Source of the DNA: Torymus aiolomorphi
Taxonomy: Eukaryota; Arthropoda; Insecta; Hymenoptera; Torymidae
NCBI GenBank assembly: GCA_036365515.1
Contig: CM070874.1
Span: 242,922,430 to 242,986,429 of the forward strand
Direction: 5' to 3'
Length of the DNA: 64,000 nucleotides
Shown: positions 22,496-32,519 of the stretch, in pieces
Position numbering within the stretch: the first letter of the stretch is position 1
How the letters are laid out: each line of letters starts with the position of its first letter
Translations under genes and position numbers: made by a program
The notes under the pieces: generated by a model
Seen by the model: only the letters and a program-made list of their open reading frames with translations
Database searches by the model: none
What the model was told of the DNA's origin: nothing

Positions 22496-23469
22496 AGTAG
22501 GTAAAAAGTTATTTTTATGCGATAATAGCTAATATAATATTTATTAATTTTTTTCTTTTTACAGGTGTGTTATTGGCTCTCATAAAAGGATTAATTTATT
22601 TTGAGGTTATTTTTACTGTCAATAACATTTATGACTAACAATGTTTTCAGCCTAGTACGAAAAAAAAAATAAGTACAACATTTATGTATTAATCTAAAAA
22701 ATTTAAAAATATTGTTGAATTAATGAAATTCTTTTTTATAGGTTTATTCAACAGTTAAAATGATTTAGCCAGGACTACTTTCATCTAATTGGCATCTGTT
22801 TCATTTTTCCCTAAAGTATATCATACAGAATGAAAAAAAAATTTTTGGTAAGTAGTTTTGAAACTTATATAAAGTTATAGAAAACCAAAACTTTGAATTG
22901 AATTTCTGAATAACTTGTTTTTTGTATTTACAGGGACTTTGCCGCAGGATTTCTTTTAAATAAAGGAAGCTAGAGGTTTGGAAATTTAGGAGTATCTTTA
23001 AAATTGTGTTGGTTATAGAAAATGTGAGGTACTTTTTTGAAAAAGGCTTTAGAAAAAAAATTATAAAATAAAATTACAAAAAATATTGAAATTTTAATAA
23101 AAAAAACATTCAAAAATTAGACTTTTCATTAAAAAACAATTTTAAAAATTTTTAAAAAAAAAAGTAGCTCACATTTTCTATAACTGGTATAACTACAAAG
23201 GTACTCCTAAGTAACCAGACCCCTGCCTTGCTTTGTTAAAAAAATTTCCTGCGGCAATGACATGCGAGTTTCTAATTCAGAAGGCTTTCTTAATCTAATG
23301 GGCTGCAAGACCAAAATCTTAAACACCTGGATGATGTAGTCTCAAATTATAGGTAATTGTATAACTTAATAATAAAAAAAAGTTTGAACTCTTAAAATTA
23401 TATATTGGCTTTGTTATTAAAGAATTAATACAATAGCTTTTTTTTCAGGTTCAACCATGGCTTGTCCCC
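22496..23469. other. 3' non-coding part of the Kolobok-like element
   Basis: AT-rich, no long ORF. It contains an intron-like acceptor (TTCTTTTTACAG near 22554) and an imperfect inverted repeat: AGGTTTGGAAATTTAGGAGT near 22975 against CTCCTAAGTAACCAGACCC near 23203. Confidence 0.5.
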
Positions 23470-23473
23470 TTAA

Positions 23474-24410
23474 GGGAATATTTTCCAAGAACGTCAATAA
23501 ATTAAAATTATAAACAAACAAATAAAAAAAGACAACAAACAAAACTGACTTGAAGATATAACGGGAGCTTCCAGAAGGGTACTATAGTAACCTTTCTAGG
23601 AAGCTTGTTAAAAGTTTTAGGGAAGCCTAATAAAAGGATTCCAATTGAGCTACGGTAAAAGGTTACTTAAATTAAAATTATAAACAAACAAATAAAAAAA
23701 GACAACAAACAAAACTGACTTGAAGATATAACGGGAGCTTCCAGAAGGGTACAATAGTAACCTTTCTAGGAAGCTTGTTAAAAGTTTTAGGGAAGCCTAA
23801 TAAAAGGATTCCAATTGAGCTACGGTAAAAGGTTACTTAAAATTTAAGAGAGCCCTTACACAAAAAAATACAGAAAAGCATTACTGAAAGCTTTCTTGGA
23901 AAGTTTTTCAAAGTTAACAAGAAACTTCTAGGAATACTGAAAGCTTAATTACATATAAAGTTTACTGGAAACTTTCAAAATTTATTCCAGAAAGCTTCCT
24001 CTGAAAGATCCAATTTAAGTTTGAGAGTAGCTTACATTAAAGACTCTAAGAAGCATTCCAGAAAGGTTCCTGACGTACGGTAAAACCTCTGACCTAAAGT
24101 TATAACGGGAACTTTTAGAAAGATTTCGAAGTGACATTTCTAGAAAGCTTCCTAGAAGTTTTAGGGAAGGCTAAAAAAAGGTGCTATAGTGAAAGGTTAC
24201 TTGAAATCTACTACAAAGCTTTCAGAAATCTTACATGAAAGATTACAGAAAATAATTACGGGAGGCTTTCATGGAATGCTCCTAAAAACTACCAAGAAGC
24301 TTTTTGGAAAACCAAAAGTTGAATTACTTATAAAGCCTACTGGCAGATTTTGAAATGTATTCCAGAAAGCTACCTCTGGAAGTACCAATTGAACTTTGTA
24401 GAAAGCTCGG
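23474..24410. repeat. AAGCTT-rich satellite continued, with an exact 170-bp tandem duplication
   Basis: 23499-23668 is repeated at 23669-23838 (offset exactly 170) with essentially one difference (ACTATAG against ACAATAG), implying a very recent duplication. The rest to 24410 is the same degenerate satellite as at 15931-19780 (AAAGCTTCC, GGAAGG, GAAAGGTTACTT). Confidence 0.85.
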
Positions 24411-24711
24411 TACGACGGTGAGGACGGCACCGCGGACTGCGTCTATTGTATTTTCTCCCCGAATCGTACATCCTGTTAAAAATATATAGGTAAATTATCT
24501 ACGTAAATAATTAATGTAAATAATTTATATAGATATTGACGGTCCAAATTTGGATTTTTATGTAGGTAAAGTATTTACATAAATTTTTTACATGAATAAT
24601 TTATGAAAACTATATTCTATAAGAAACTATTCTATTTATGTACTTTATATTATTAAATTTATATATCAATAATAATTAAATAAAATATCAAATACATTTA
24701 CTATTTATAGT
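24411..24711. other. Unassigned junction sequence
   Basis: A short GC-rich start (GACGGCACCGCGGACTGCG) followed by very AT-rich DNA with TTTAC/GTAAA motifs. No gene or element boundary was recognised apart from the LINE poly(A) at its right. Confidence 0.3.
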
Positions 24712-26120
24712 TTTTTTTTTTTTTTTGTTTTTCCGAGGTACTAGGTGAATCTTCCGGGGCGCCCGTCCTTGCTTTGGAGGTGGAGCAAGAAGAGAGGCCC
24801 ACTAAGACCATCACGGAGTAGCGGACTCCGTGGTGTGAGGGATTTCTACCCCCTAAACACCCAAAACCTATCCCTACAGCAGCCTCGACCCGGAACCGCT
24901 TTCGCATTACTTCAGGTCGGGCCGCAGCCCTACCGCCCTCGAGGGCGTCATCCGCCCTTCCTACATTCTTTTTTTCTACGATGCCCTATCTAATCTATTA
25001 AGCATCCGTCTCGTTTTTTCGCGCGCAGTACCCCTTCGATGAAGGTATTTATCGCGTCCCATCGGTCTTTCCCTGAAAGCATGCATTTGATCACCACGTC
25101 GGGCGAGAGTCGCCCTACCATCACCTCCAATCGTTGTCTTTCCGTGGCCCACCTATTACATGCGAAAAAGGTGTGTTCCGCGTCATCCCTCTCGTGCCCG
25201 CAGTATTTACATTTCGGCGTATTTATTTTACCTAATTTAAATAGGTAATATCGAAAGTATCCATGTCCTGTCAGGAACTGCGTAAGGTAAAAGTTAACCT
25301 CTTCGTACTTCCGTCCCAGCCACCTCGTTATGTCTTGAATCAATAGGTAGGTCCATCTATCTTTCGTCCCCGCCCTCCACCTCTCATTCCAAGTTTGTAG
25401 CATCTGGCGGCGGGCTTCGCCCTCCGCGTCTGCCCGTCCTACTTCTGCGCTCCTATCGTAGATCTGCTTCCGTTCCCGTGCGAGCAGGTCGATCGGAATC
25501 ATACCAGCTATCACCGCCACAGCCTCTACCGACACCGTCCGATACGCGCATGCAACTCTCAGTGCACCTCGCCGCTGCACCGCCACCATTCTCTTCCTGT
25601 ACTTGATAACTTTCATGGCATCAGCCCAAATCTCTGCTCCATAGAGGAGTATAGAGTTGGTCGTCGCCATGAGAAGTCTTCTCTTGGATGTCCGCGGGCC
25701 TCCAACGTTGCGCATTAACCTACTTAGCGCCGCTATACGTGCTTCTGCCTTTGCCGTTACTTCCCTGATGTGGGGCCAAAAGCAAAGCTTTGAGTCCAGG
25801 GTGACACCTAGATACTTCGCAGTCGGCCTCGTAGTTACTAACTCGGATCCTACGTACACCGGTAGTATCGTAGGGATCTCTTTACGTGTTAATAGTACCT
25901 CGGTTTTCGCCAGCGCGAGACTGAGCCCGTGCTCCGTCATCCACCTAGTTACTCGTTTCATTACCTGGCACAAGATAAGTTGTGCCAAGTCCGCGTTCCG
26001 TGCTTCTACCACCACCGCGATGTCGTCCGCATATCCTACGAGAAATGCCCCGTTGGGCATGTCCAGGCGCAGCAATCCGTCGTACGATGCGATCCAAAAA
26101 TCGGGGCCCAACAGTGATCC
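24712..26120 (-). mobile_element. 5'-truncated R1-type LINE
   Basis: Minus-strand element with a poly(A) tail (plus-strand T run at about 24712-24732), a 3' UTR of about 250 bp, and a coding region that begins abruptly inside the reverse transcriptase QGSLLGP block near 26118. Its GC-rich codon usage contrasts with the AT-rich surroundings, marking a different origin from LINEs A-D. 5' truncation is the usual product of incomplete target-primed reverse transcription. Confidence 0.88.
24990..26118 (-). pseudogene. R1-type LINE ORF2, C-terminal half, otherwise open
   Basis: A 373-codon open frame. QGSLLGPDFWIASYDGLL then VGYADDIAVVVEA is the catalytic reverse transcriptase core (YADD at about residue 28). 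AKYLGVTLDSKLCFWPHI is the thumb block. LYGAEIWADAM and FLTGHGYFRYYLFKLGK are typical of R1-clade ORF2 C-termini. CKYCGHERDDAEHTFFAC is the CCHC zinc finger that closes R1/R2-like proteins. The N-terminal endonuclease and reverse transcriptase fingers are lost by truncation, so it cannot be autonomous. It lacks internal stops, suggesting a fairly young insertion. Confidence 0.9.
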
Positions 26121-26269
26121 CTGTGCACTATTTTATAGTATTGTTCTTATAGTTTATTGTTATAGTATTATACTAATAGTACTACAAAGTTAAAAATACT
26201 TATTATGTTTTTACTATTTATAAAAATTAAAATAGATATTATTTTTACTAATATATAAGTGGATGAACC
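26121..26269. other. AT-rich spacer
   Basis: A-TAGTATTRTTCTTATAG-type AT-rich sequence. Nothing recognised. Confidence 0.4.
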
Positions 26270-26489
26270 GGTACTTTTGGGGACCTAGAGTTTGTTTCTC
26301 CAGATTCCAAAATGAAGGTAAGGGCGGCGCTGCGCGCCGCCATTGTCTGAAATAATCAAATTCCTCAGGGTGTTGCCTAACACCACGACGCCTGCGGCGC
26401 CCGCTTTTAGTACCGAAATTTCGGAACAAAAGCCCGGAAAAGAACCTAAGAGTTATTGTAGAAGAACCCTTATGGTCCTCAAAAGTACC
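26270..26489. mobile_element. 220-bp MITE with GGTACTTTTG ends
   Basis: Ends are GGTACTTTTGGGGACC and GGTCCTCAAAAGTACC. The interior is GC-rich (GGCGGCGCTGCGCGCCGCC) with no ORF of note. The same terminal motif bounds the element at 51478-51659, so this is a recurrent non-autonomous family. No target duplication was resolved. Confidence 0.75.
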
Positions 26490-26565
26490 GATAGATATCT
26501 GGTTTTCTTTGAAGCCGGAACCCAAAAAGGGACAAAAGTCCCCAAAAGTAGCAATCTATGGGTTA

Positions 26566-29382
26566 TATATGGGAGCGTCCGCCAGAAACCAGCCAGCGGG
26601 CGCGCGGGACACATTTTTCATGCAAAATATGCTCTGTTCAACTCACTCGTAATCGTATTCTGAGTCTCTCAGAAAAAAACAAAAGACATATATCGATAGA
26701 TTTTTTCCTGCTCTTTCCAATGGTGCTATTCTTTTTACTCCCAAACACTTTCTTCTGGTCGGAAATTCGAGTGGAATGTTCAGAACCATTTTTCTTAAAG
26801 TGTAACATGTTGTTCTTCAAAATGCATAGCACCATTCGAAAGTACAAGTTATAAGCTACAAAACCCTACATTACAAAAATTGTTTAACGATGATAATTTT
26901 TCGAAAAATGAAAAAATGTTGCTTTTAAAATTACTCCCAAAAAACTAGAGTTCTCGTAAAGTTGCTAATTTTTCTAATTCATCCCGTTGGCTTGTAACAA
27001 AATGTTTGTCAGATAGTCAATCCCTTTTAGTTGATAAAAGGGGAAACCGAAAAATATCATGTGATACTGTAAACGAAGTAAAACTTTTCTATCAAAATGA
27101 CGATAATAGTAGAATCATGCCAGGTTATAAAGATAATAAGTGTATACGAAATGATGATGGCACAAAGAACTATGTTCAGAAACGACTTGTTTTGTATAAT
27201 CTTAGAGAGTTATATTCAAAGTATAAACAACAGTATCCCGAATCAAAAATAGGATTCACTAAATTTGTCGAATGTCGCCCTAAATATTGTGTTTTAGCTG
27301 GTGCTAGTGGTACGCATTCAGTGTGTGTGTGCATTTATCATCAAAACGTCAAACTCCTCTTAGCTGATTTAAGAAATTCAGGAGTTTCTTTTGATAAAAT
27401 GGTTACTTACAAAGTTTGTATAGCTGAAATAGTTTGTAAAACACCAACAGCAAAGTGTTACTTAAATATGTGTCAAAATTATCCTGGTATTGAACCTCTA
27501 AAAACGGAACTTGAACTATTTCTTGAAAGGTCTGGGGTTAATGAAATAAAATTTCAAATGTGGAAAACTACTGATAGATCAACATTGCAAACTGAAATTG
27601 TTTCTAGTTCTTTATTTACTGATATCTTTTTTCCTCTTTTACATAAACTCAAAACTCATTCTTTCATTTCCAAACAACAGTCATCTTATTTTCAAATCTT
27701 ACGAGAATCCTTAAGCAAAGGAGAATTTTTAATTTCCCTAGATTTTTCGGAAAATTATGCGTTCATTGCACAAGATGCGGCACAATCATTCCACTATAAT
27801 AATAATAATCAATGTAGTTTGGCAACAATAGTTATTTACTACAAAGGTTCAGATTCTAAAATTGAACACAAAAGTATGGCGGTTTTTTCAGACAACTTAA
27901 TTCATGATACTGTGGCAGTTTATCTAATTCAAGAAATTATAATCGATTACCTTAAAAAATCTTTTGATTTCGTTTAAAAAATCTTTTACTTTACTGATGG
28001 AGCTGCACAACATTTTAAAAATAAACATAATTTTCAGAATCTTTTTCATTATTCTGAAGATTTTTCCGTTGAAGCTGAATGGCACTTTCATGCGACTGCT
28101 CACGGAAAAAATGCATGCGATGGAATCGGTGCTTCTATAAAAAGTAATGCTAGGCGAGCAAGTTTGCGGAAAGTATCCGATAATTATATATTGACGCCGC
28201 AAGATCTTTACCAGTGGGCGACTAAATACTTCGAAAATATTTTGTGCTTTTTTTCATCAAAAGATGAATATGCTAAGGCTACAGATAAATTAAGACAAAG
28301 GCTAGATTCAGCGAAAACAGTGCCTGGAACTCAATCGTTTCACTGTGTTAGATTATTAGCTAACACTAAAAAGTTAGAACTAAAACGATTTTCAACATCC
28401 AAAGATTCTCAATTATATCCACCAGTTAAAAAAGCCGAACCCTCTAAAACTCGAATTAAGAAAAACATGAGTATCGTGAAAAGACCAATAAAAATAATCG
28501 CAAATAAAAATAAAAGAATTAAGGTTTCAATAAAAAATTAATATATTTAAAACGCAATATATGATGCACTGATAAAACATTGTGTAATGCTTTTAAATAG
28601 GAAACAACGAAAATATGCACTACGTTTATAAAAGCACACTCGGGTCCAGCGCAAAAAGTTTGCGCAGCCGCTCGCCGCTGTCTTTTTAATCTTATTACTT
28701 TTGAGCTCTACGTTTCTCCAACTTGAAAATGTAGGGTTTTGTAGCTTATAACTTGTACTTTCGAATGGTGCTATGCATTTTGAAGAACAACATGTTACAC
28801 TTTAAGAAAAATGGTTCTGAACTTTCCACTCGAATTTCCGACCAGAAGAAAGTGTTTGGGAGAAAAAAGAATAGCACCATTGGAAAGAGCAGGAAAAAAT
28901 CTATCGATATATGTCTTTTGTTTTTTTCTGAGAGACTCAAAATACGATTACGAGCTCATTATACCAAGCCCGAGCGTGCAGCGCGTCCGAGCGCAGCGCA
29001 AAGAACACGCGCGGCCACTCACCGCTGCCTTTTTAATCTTGTTACTTTTGAGCCCTTCATTTCTCCAATTTGAAAATTTATGGTTTCGTAGCTTAAGACT
29101 TGTACTTTCGAATGGTCATATGCATTTTGAAAAAAAAACATGATATACTTCGAGAAAAATGTCTCTGAACTTTCAACTTGAATTTTCGACCAGAAGAAAA
29201 AGTTTCGGAGTAAAAACAATAGCACCATTGGAAACAGCAGGAAAAAATCTATCGATATATATCTTTTGTTTTTTCCTGAGAGACACAGAATACGATTACG
29301 AGCGAGTTGAACAGAGCGCGTTTCGCATGAGAAATGCGTCCCGCGCACCCGCTGGCTCGTTTCTGGCGGACGCTTCCATATA
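26566..29382 (+). mobile_element. Element 1: DNA transposon of the DFSENY-transposase family, TATA-flanked
   Basis: The ends are TGGGAGCGTCCGCCAGAAAC (26570) and its reverse complement with one mismatch (GGCGGACGCTTCCA ending 29378). Each is flanked by TATA (26566-26569 and 29379-29382). The terminal inverted repeat is about 300 bp (26570-26875). The right side has two tandem diverged copies (28732-28960 and 29050-29378). The interior holds one transposase gene. A 4-bp TATA target duplication is implied and is shared with elements 2 and 3. Confidence 0.88.
26910..28541 (+). pseudogene. Element 1 transposase, N-terminally truncated, two in-frame stops
   Basis: Single frame from about 26910 (MLLLKLLPKN, then a TAG) to 28541, with another stop at 27975 (TAA in place of an Arg codon). 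Blocks in order: MPGYKDNKC; VQKRLVLYNLRELYSKY; FVECRPKYCVLAGASGTHSV; Cys-rich CKTPTAKCYLNMCQNYPG; ISLDFSENYAFIAQDAAQSF (first Asp); YFTDGAAQHFKNKHNF (second Asp); EWHFHATAHGKNACDGIGA. It looks like an RNase-H-fold DDD/E transposase. The N-terminal C-H-C-C zinc segment of elements 2 and 3 is missing here, apparently deleted up to the inverted repeat. It is about 75-80% alike to the element 2 protein by eye. Confidence 0.82.
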
Positions 29383-29429
29383 CCCCAAAGACACCAACAC
29401 ATGTATTTATTTATATGTGTGTATATATA

Positions 29430-30182
29430 TATTTTTTCAAATGTCCGAAAAACGACCTTTTTTGGTCGTCTTTGAAATATCATAGCTCTGCTAATTTTTA
29501 ATATTTTTTTACGTGCGACATCTCATTCGATTCCGAACTTTACTCATGTTTACTCATGTACTACCAAGAAAAAAATAGTACATAATTAAAAAATATTAAC
29601 TACGATATCCGCTTAATTAATTTTTCGCGATTGAGGTGAATTTTAGGATCATATTCAAATAGCCATAACTTCGCGATCTTGTAATCTTTTCAAACTCGAT
29701 TTGCAGCATTCTTTTCGTCTTGTTAAGAGCTTCAATTTGAGATGTTGCACGTCTCATTTGATGCAACAGGACCGGAGATAGACGGGATCAAAGTTGGCGG
29801 TTTTTTCAAAAGCTGCAATTTTCAAAGGGGGTAAAAAAAACCTAATTAATTTTTTTTTAATTTTATTGTGTTTTCTGTTCGCTTGAAACAAGTAGAAACA
29901 TGCCCTGAAATTCTGTTTTGTGTTTTTTGATATTGTTCGAAATAAACATTTTCAAAAATTAAAAAAATTCAATTTTTGAAAAAATCGCCCTTGGTGTATT
30001 TCTGGTCCTAATACATCAAATCAGACGTGCGACAAACCAAATTAAAGCTCTTAACAAGGCAGACAAAACGCCGCAAACCGCGTTAAAAAAGATTGAATTA
30101 CGAAGAATCTACAGGCGCTCAAAGTTTGCTCTGAAATGATGCTAAAATGACTATACCATATAGGGTGTAAGGATTAGAATTT
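29430..30182. repeat. Left arm of a large (about 750-bp) inverted repeat
   Basis: Begins TTTTTTCAAATGTCCGAAAAACGACC beside a TA run (key block GTCCGAAAAACGACC). It ends near CCTATATGGTATAGTCATTTT read on the minus strand. It is matched in inverse orientation by 40978-41742. The arm is itself partly palindromic: 29655-29790 against 30000-30110, both with CTTGTTAAGAGCTT-type cores. No coding potential. Confidence 0.85.
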
Positions 30183-30490
30183 TTTTCGGCACGACCGATG
30201 ATTTATGAATGTTATACTTATTTTGAGATACTATATAAGAATATAAATTCATCATATTTTTATGCATAATGTGATTTTTTTTTTTTAATTTATTAAACAG
30301 AGTAATACAAATTACATTACAAAAGTAGTCCAGCAGAGGAAGTCACTTCCTGTATGCTAGTCTGGTATATATAATATACTTACAAGCTAAACTTACAATC
30401 TAATACAGTTCTTTTAGAGCGTATTTGTTTACTCTCCTGTAACTTGGTTACAGGGAGAAACAAAATTCAACTATAAATAAAACTATGTCA

Positions 30491-30633
30491 CTACCACTCT
30501 CGCCAATATCTTATTAGCATAGCTCTCGCAGTTGTAGGTGTTTCTGTTGTTACATTCTTGTTTCTTGCATAAATTATCCTTTCATGTTTGTTGAGTCGAG
30601 TTGGGCATGTAAGCCCAACTGCACAAGTGACCC
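30491..30633 (-). pseudogene. LINE D ORF3, C-terminal end
   Basis: Encodes RVTCAVGLTCPTRLNKHER, IIYARNKNVTTETPTTARA and LIRYW, matching the ends of ORF3 in LINE B and LINE C. The preceding residues lie on the far side of the insertion, at 39024-39160. The local ORF running to 30676 includes unrelated residues from the inserted element. Confidence 0.85.
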
Positions 30634-30639
30634 TGTTAC

Positions 30640-31415
30640 GTGATGGGAGAATATTTTCGACTTTTCTTTGAACCATAGTGTAATAACGTTGCCAAAGAAA
30701 AGAATGCGTTCCTTGTGAGTCGAATATACGATCGTCACAAGCAACTCATTCTTTTCTTATCGCGTAGTTTGGGAAATATGATACCTTTTTCTGTTCACGC
30801 TCGTGGGGGAGGTAGTCAGGCCATGCACGAGATGCTGACCACGCGACAATAGCTAGCGTCGCACGCGCCCAAAGAGCTCATCGACGCGGCCGTAACTGCA
30901 GCGGGGGCAGCACGTCCCGGGGCCGCGTGGTTACCGACTCCCATGAGCGTGGGAGTGCGAGAGAGAACGCGAACGTGTGAGAGGGGGGCGCCGAACGAAG
31001 AAAGCGGGCTTTTGCGCGTGAGTTTTCGAAAAAAGCAAGGACAGTGTCGAACGAGCGTTTAGAGAGACAGATTCGCATTAGTATATTCGACCTTCCGCAG
31101 TACTTGATTAAATAGCGTAGTACTATAAATAATAAATATCGCATAAAATAAGCAAGTGAATAGTCGATATCGACCTTGTGAATTAGAAATAGAATTATTT
31201 AGTTAATCTTTGTGAATTCCATATATTGTAAAATTGAACCGTCTCGTCTTGATTGTGAAGTGCACTTTTTGAAAGTACAAAATACAAATATAATTGGATC
31301 AAACGTCCGAACTAAAGAGGAGTTTCGTGTAAGGAATATCGAGATAATATTTTATATAACATACGTATTAATTAGCGACACATTTCTGCTATAAGATATA
31401 TGTAAAATTCCGTTA

Positions 31416-31472
<57 letters not shown>

Positions 31473-32119
31473 CATACGTGTTTGTATTTATATCCCGAAA
31501 TATACTTTTGAATATAATCACGGAAACTTTCATTTAATTCATCGTCCACAATTATTATCAGTTCATTTTATTAGATTTGGTTCTTACTATATTACATCAT
31601 TTTAATTTTAATTTTCAAGAGTATATTACAAGTATATATGTATATACACATATCTATATGTACGCATATGTATATATATATAATATATACGCATACCTAA
31701 TTCTAAATTAGTGAGTTTAGCGCGACCTTAAAATTGTGAAAATTCGAATTTTCCGAATAACGCTTGGGTTCATATACGTATATCTGCATAACAAATACCG
31801 CGCTTATAACCTGTTGATAAAGACGTTCGATCGGATTAACGTAATAGTTATTATATTGCACCCTCTCACTAAAATTGCCTATAATCTCTTGAATCACCCT
31901 TAACGGCGTTGTAAGGGTTAATGAAACTACCGTACCTTTAAGAATGCATGTGCGCATTGTTATAATTATCGGTATTTTAAGAGTTTAGATCGGCAACTGG
32001 ATAGGTCCAGGGTAATCGTGACGCGCCCCTCGTATCGTTGGGAGTCCCTTCCCCTCCTCTGGTTGAGATAATCTATTCCCTCACACCTAGTTTTCCTAGC
32101 CTTTCCCTTTTTTCCCGTC
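30640..32119. other. Left non-coding part of the 8.4-kb insertion
   Basis: Contains a GC-rich stretch (about 30800-31020, with CACGTCCCGGGGCCGCG) and then AT-rich DNA. A TG microsatellite lies at 31417-31470. The short ORFs here (30878-31144, 31703-31957) show no family resemblance and are not called. Confidence 0.4.
31417..31470. repeat. (TA)n(TG)n microsatellite
   Basis: A short TA run followed by about 20 TG repeats. Confidence 0.95.
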
Positions 32120-32320
32120 ACGTCAGTGCGTGAGGAGTGTGCGCCGCAGCTATCGGCCTCTCCTCTTTGTGCGGTGCTTCGCACTAGGCACGCTCAAATA
32201 CAGCGCGCGCGCAGCAGCTATCGGCCTCTCCTCTTTGTGCGGTGCTTCACCCACTGAGCCGGAGTATACCTGCGCGCCGCAGCTATTGGTCTCTCCTCTT
32301 TGTGCGGTGCTTCGCACTCA
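32120..32320. repeat. About 72-bp GC-rich tandem repeat, three copies
   Basis: Units share GCAGCTATCGGCCTCTCC, TCTTTGTGCGGTGCTTCRC and GCGCGC, at about 32143, 32213 and 32278. The flank to 32519 (CGGCGAGAGCCCGGCC) is GC-rich and otherwise featureless. Confidence 0.85.
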
Positions 32321-32519
32321 CTGCGCCCTAGTGCAACAGCGCTCGGCGAGAGCCCGGCCGCCTTCGATTGGCTTTCTCAGTATATCTCAGTCTCCAGCAC
32401 TGTGTACAGAGAAAACGACGATAAAATAAATAAGAACTAACAAAAGGAGAAGACACGACCGCTTCCCTAATAAAATAGAGAGCGCTGCATTCCCCGAAAT
32501 AGGCTTCAAAAATGAGCGT

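Larger units (their letters stand above)
20108..23473 (+). mobile_element. Kolobok-like DNA transposon with TTAA target duplication
   Basis: The ends are GGGGACAAGCCATGG (20112) and CCATGGCTTGTCCCC (ending 23469), each flanked by TTAA (20108-20111 and 23470-23473). The element is 3.36 kb and carries one decayed transposase gene. TTAA duplication and a Cys-x2-His motif between catalytic acids fit the Kolobok superfamily. Database homologues of this protein type are usually labelled Mutator-like transposase domain. The flanks rejoin as ordinary sequence, so it is a single insertion. Confidence 0.85.

Noticed and set aside
24701..24993. ORFs at the end of the R1-type LINE
   Set aside because: They lie in the 3' UTR and poly(A) of the LINE, with no motif.
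26640..29143. Short ORFs in the terminal repeats of elements 1 and 2
   Set aside because: They occur as mirror copies in both inverted repeats and lack any conserved domain.
30878..31144. 88-codon minus-strand ORF in GC-rich DNA
   Set aside because: Arg/Leu-rich composition expected by chance in GC-rich sequence, with no family match recognised.
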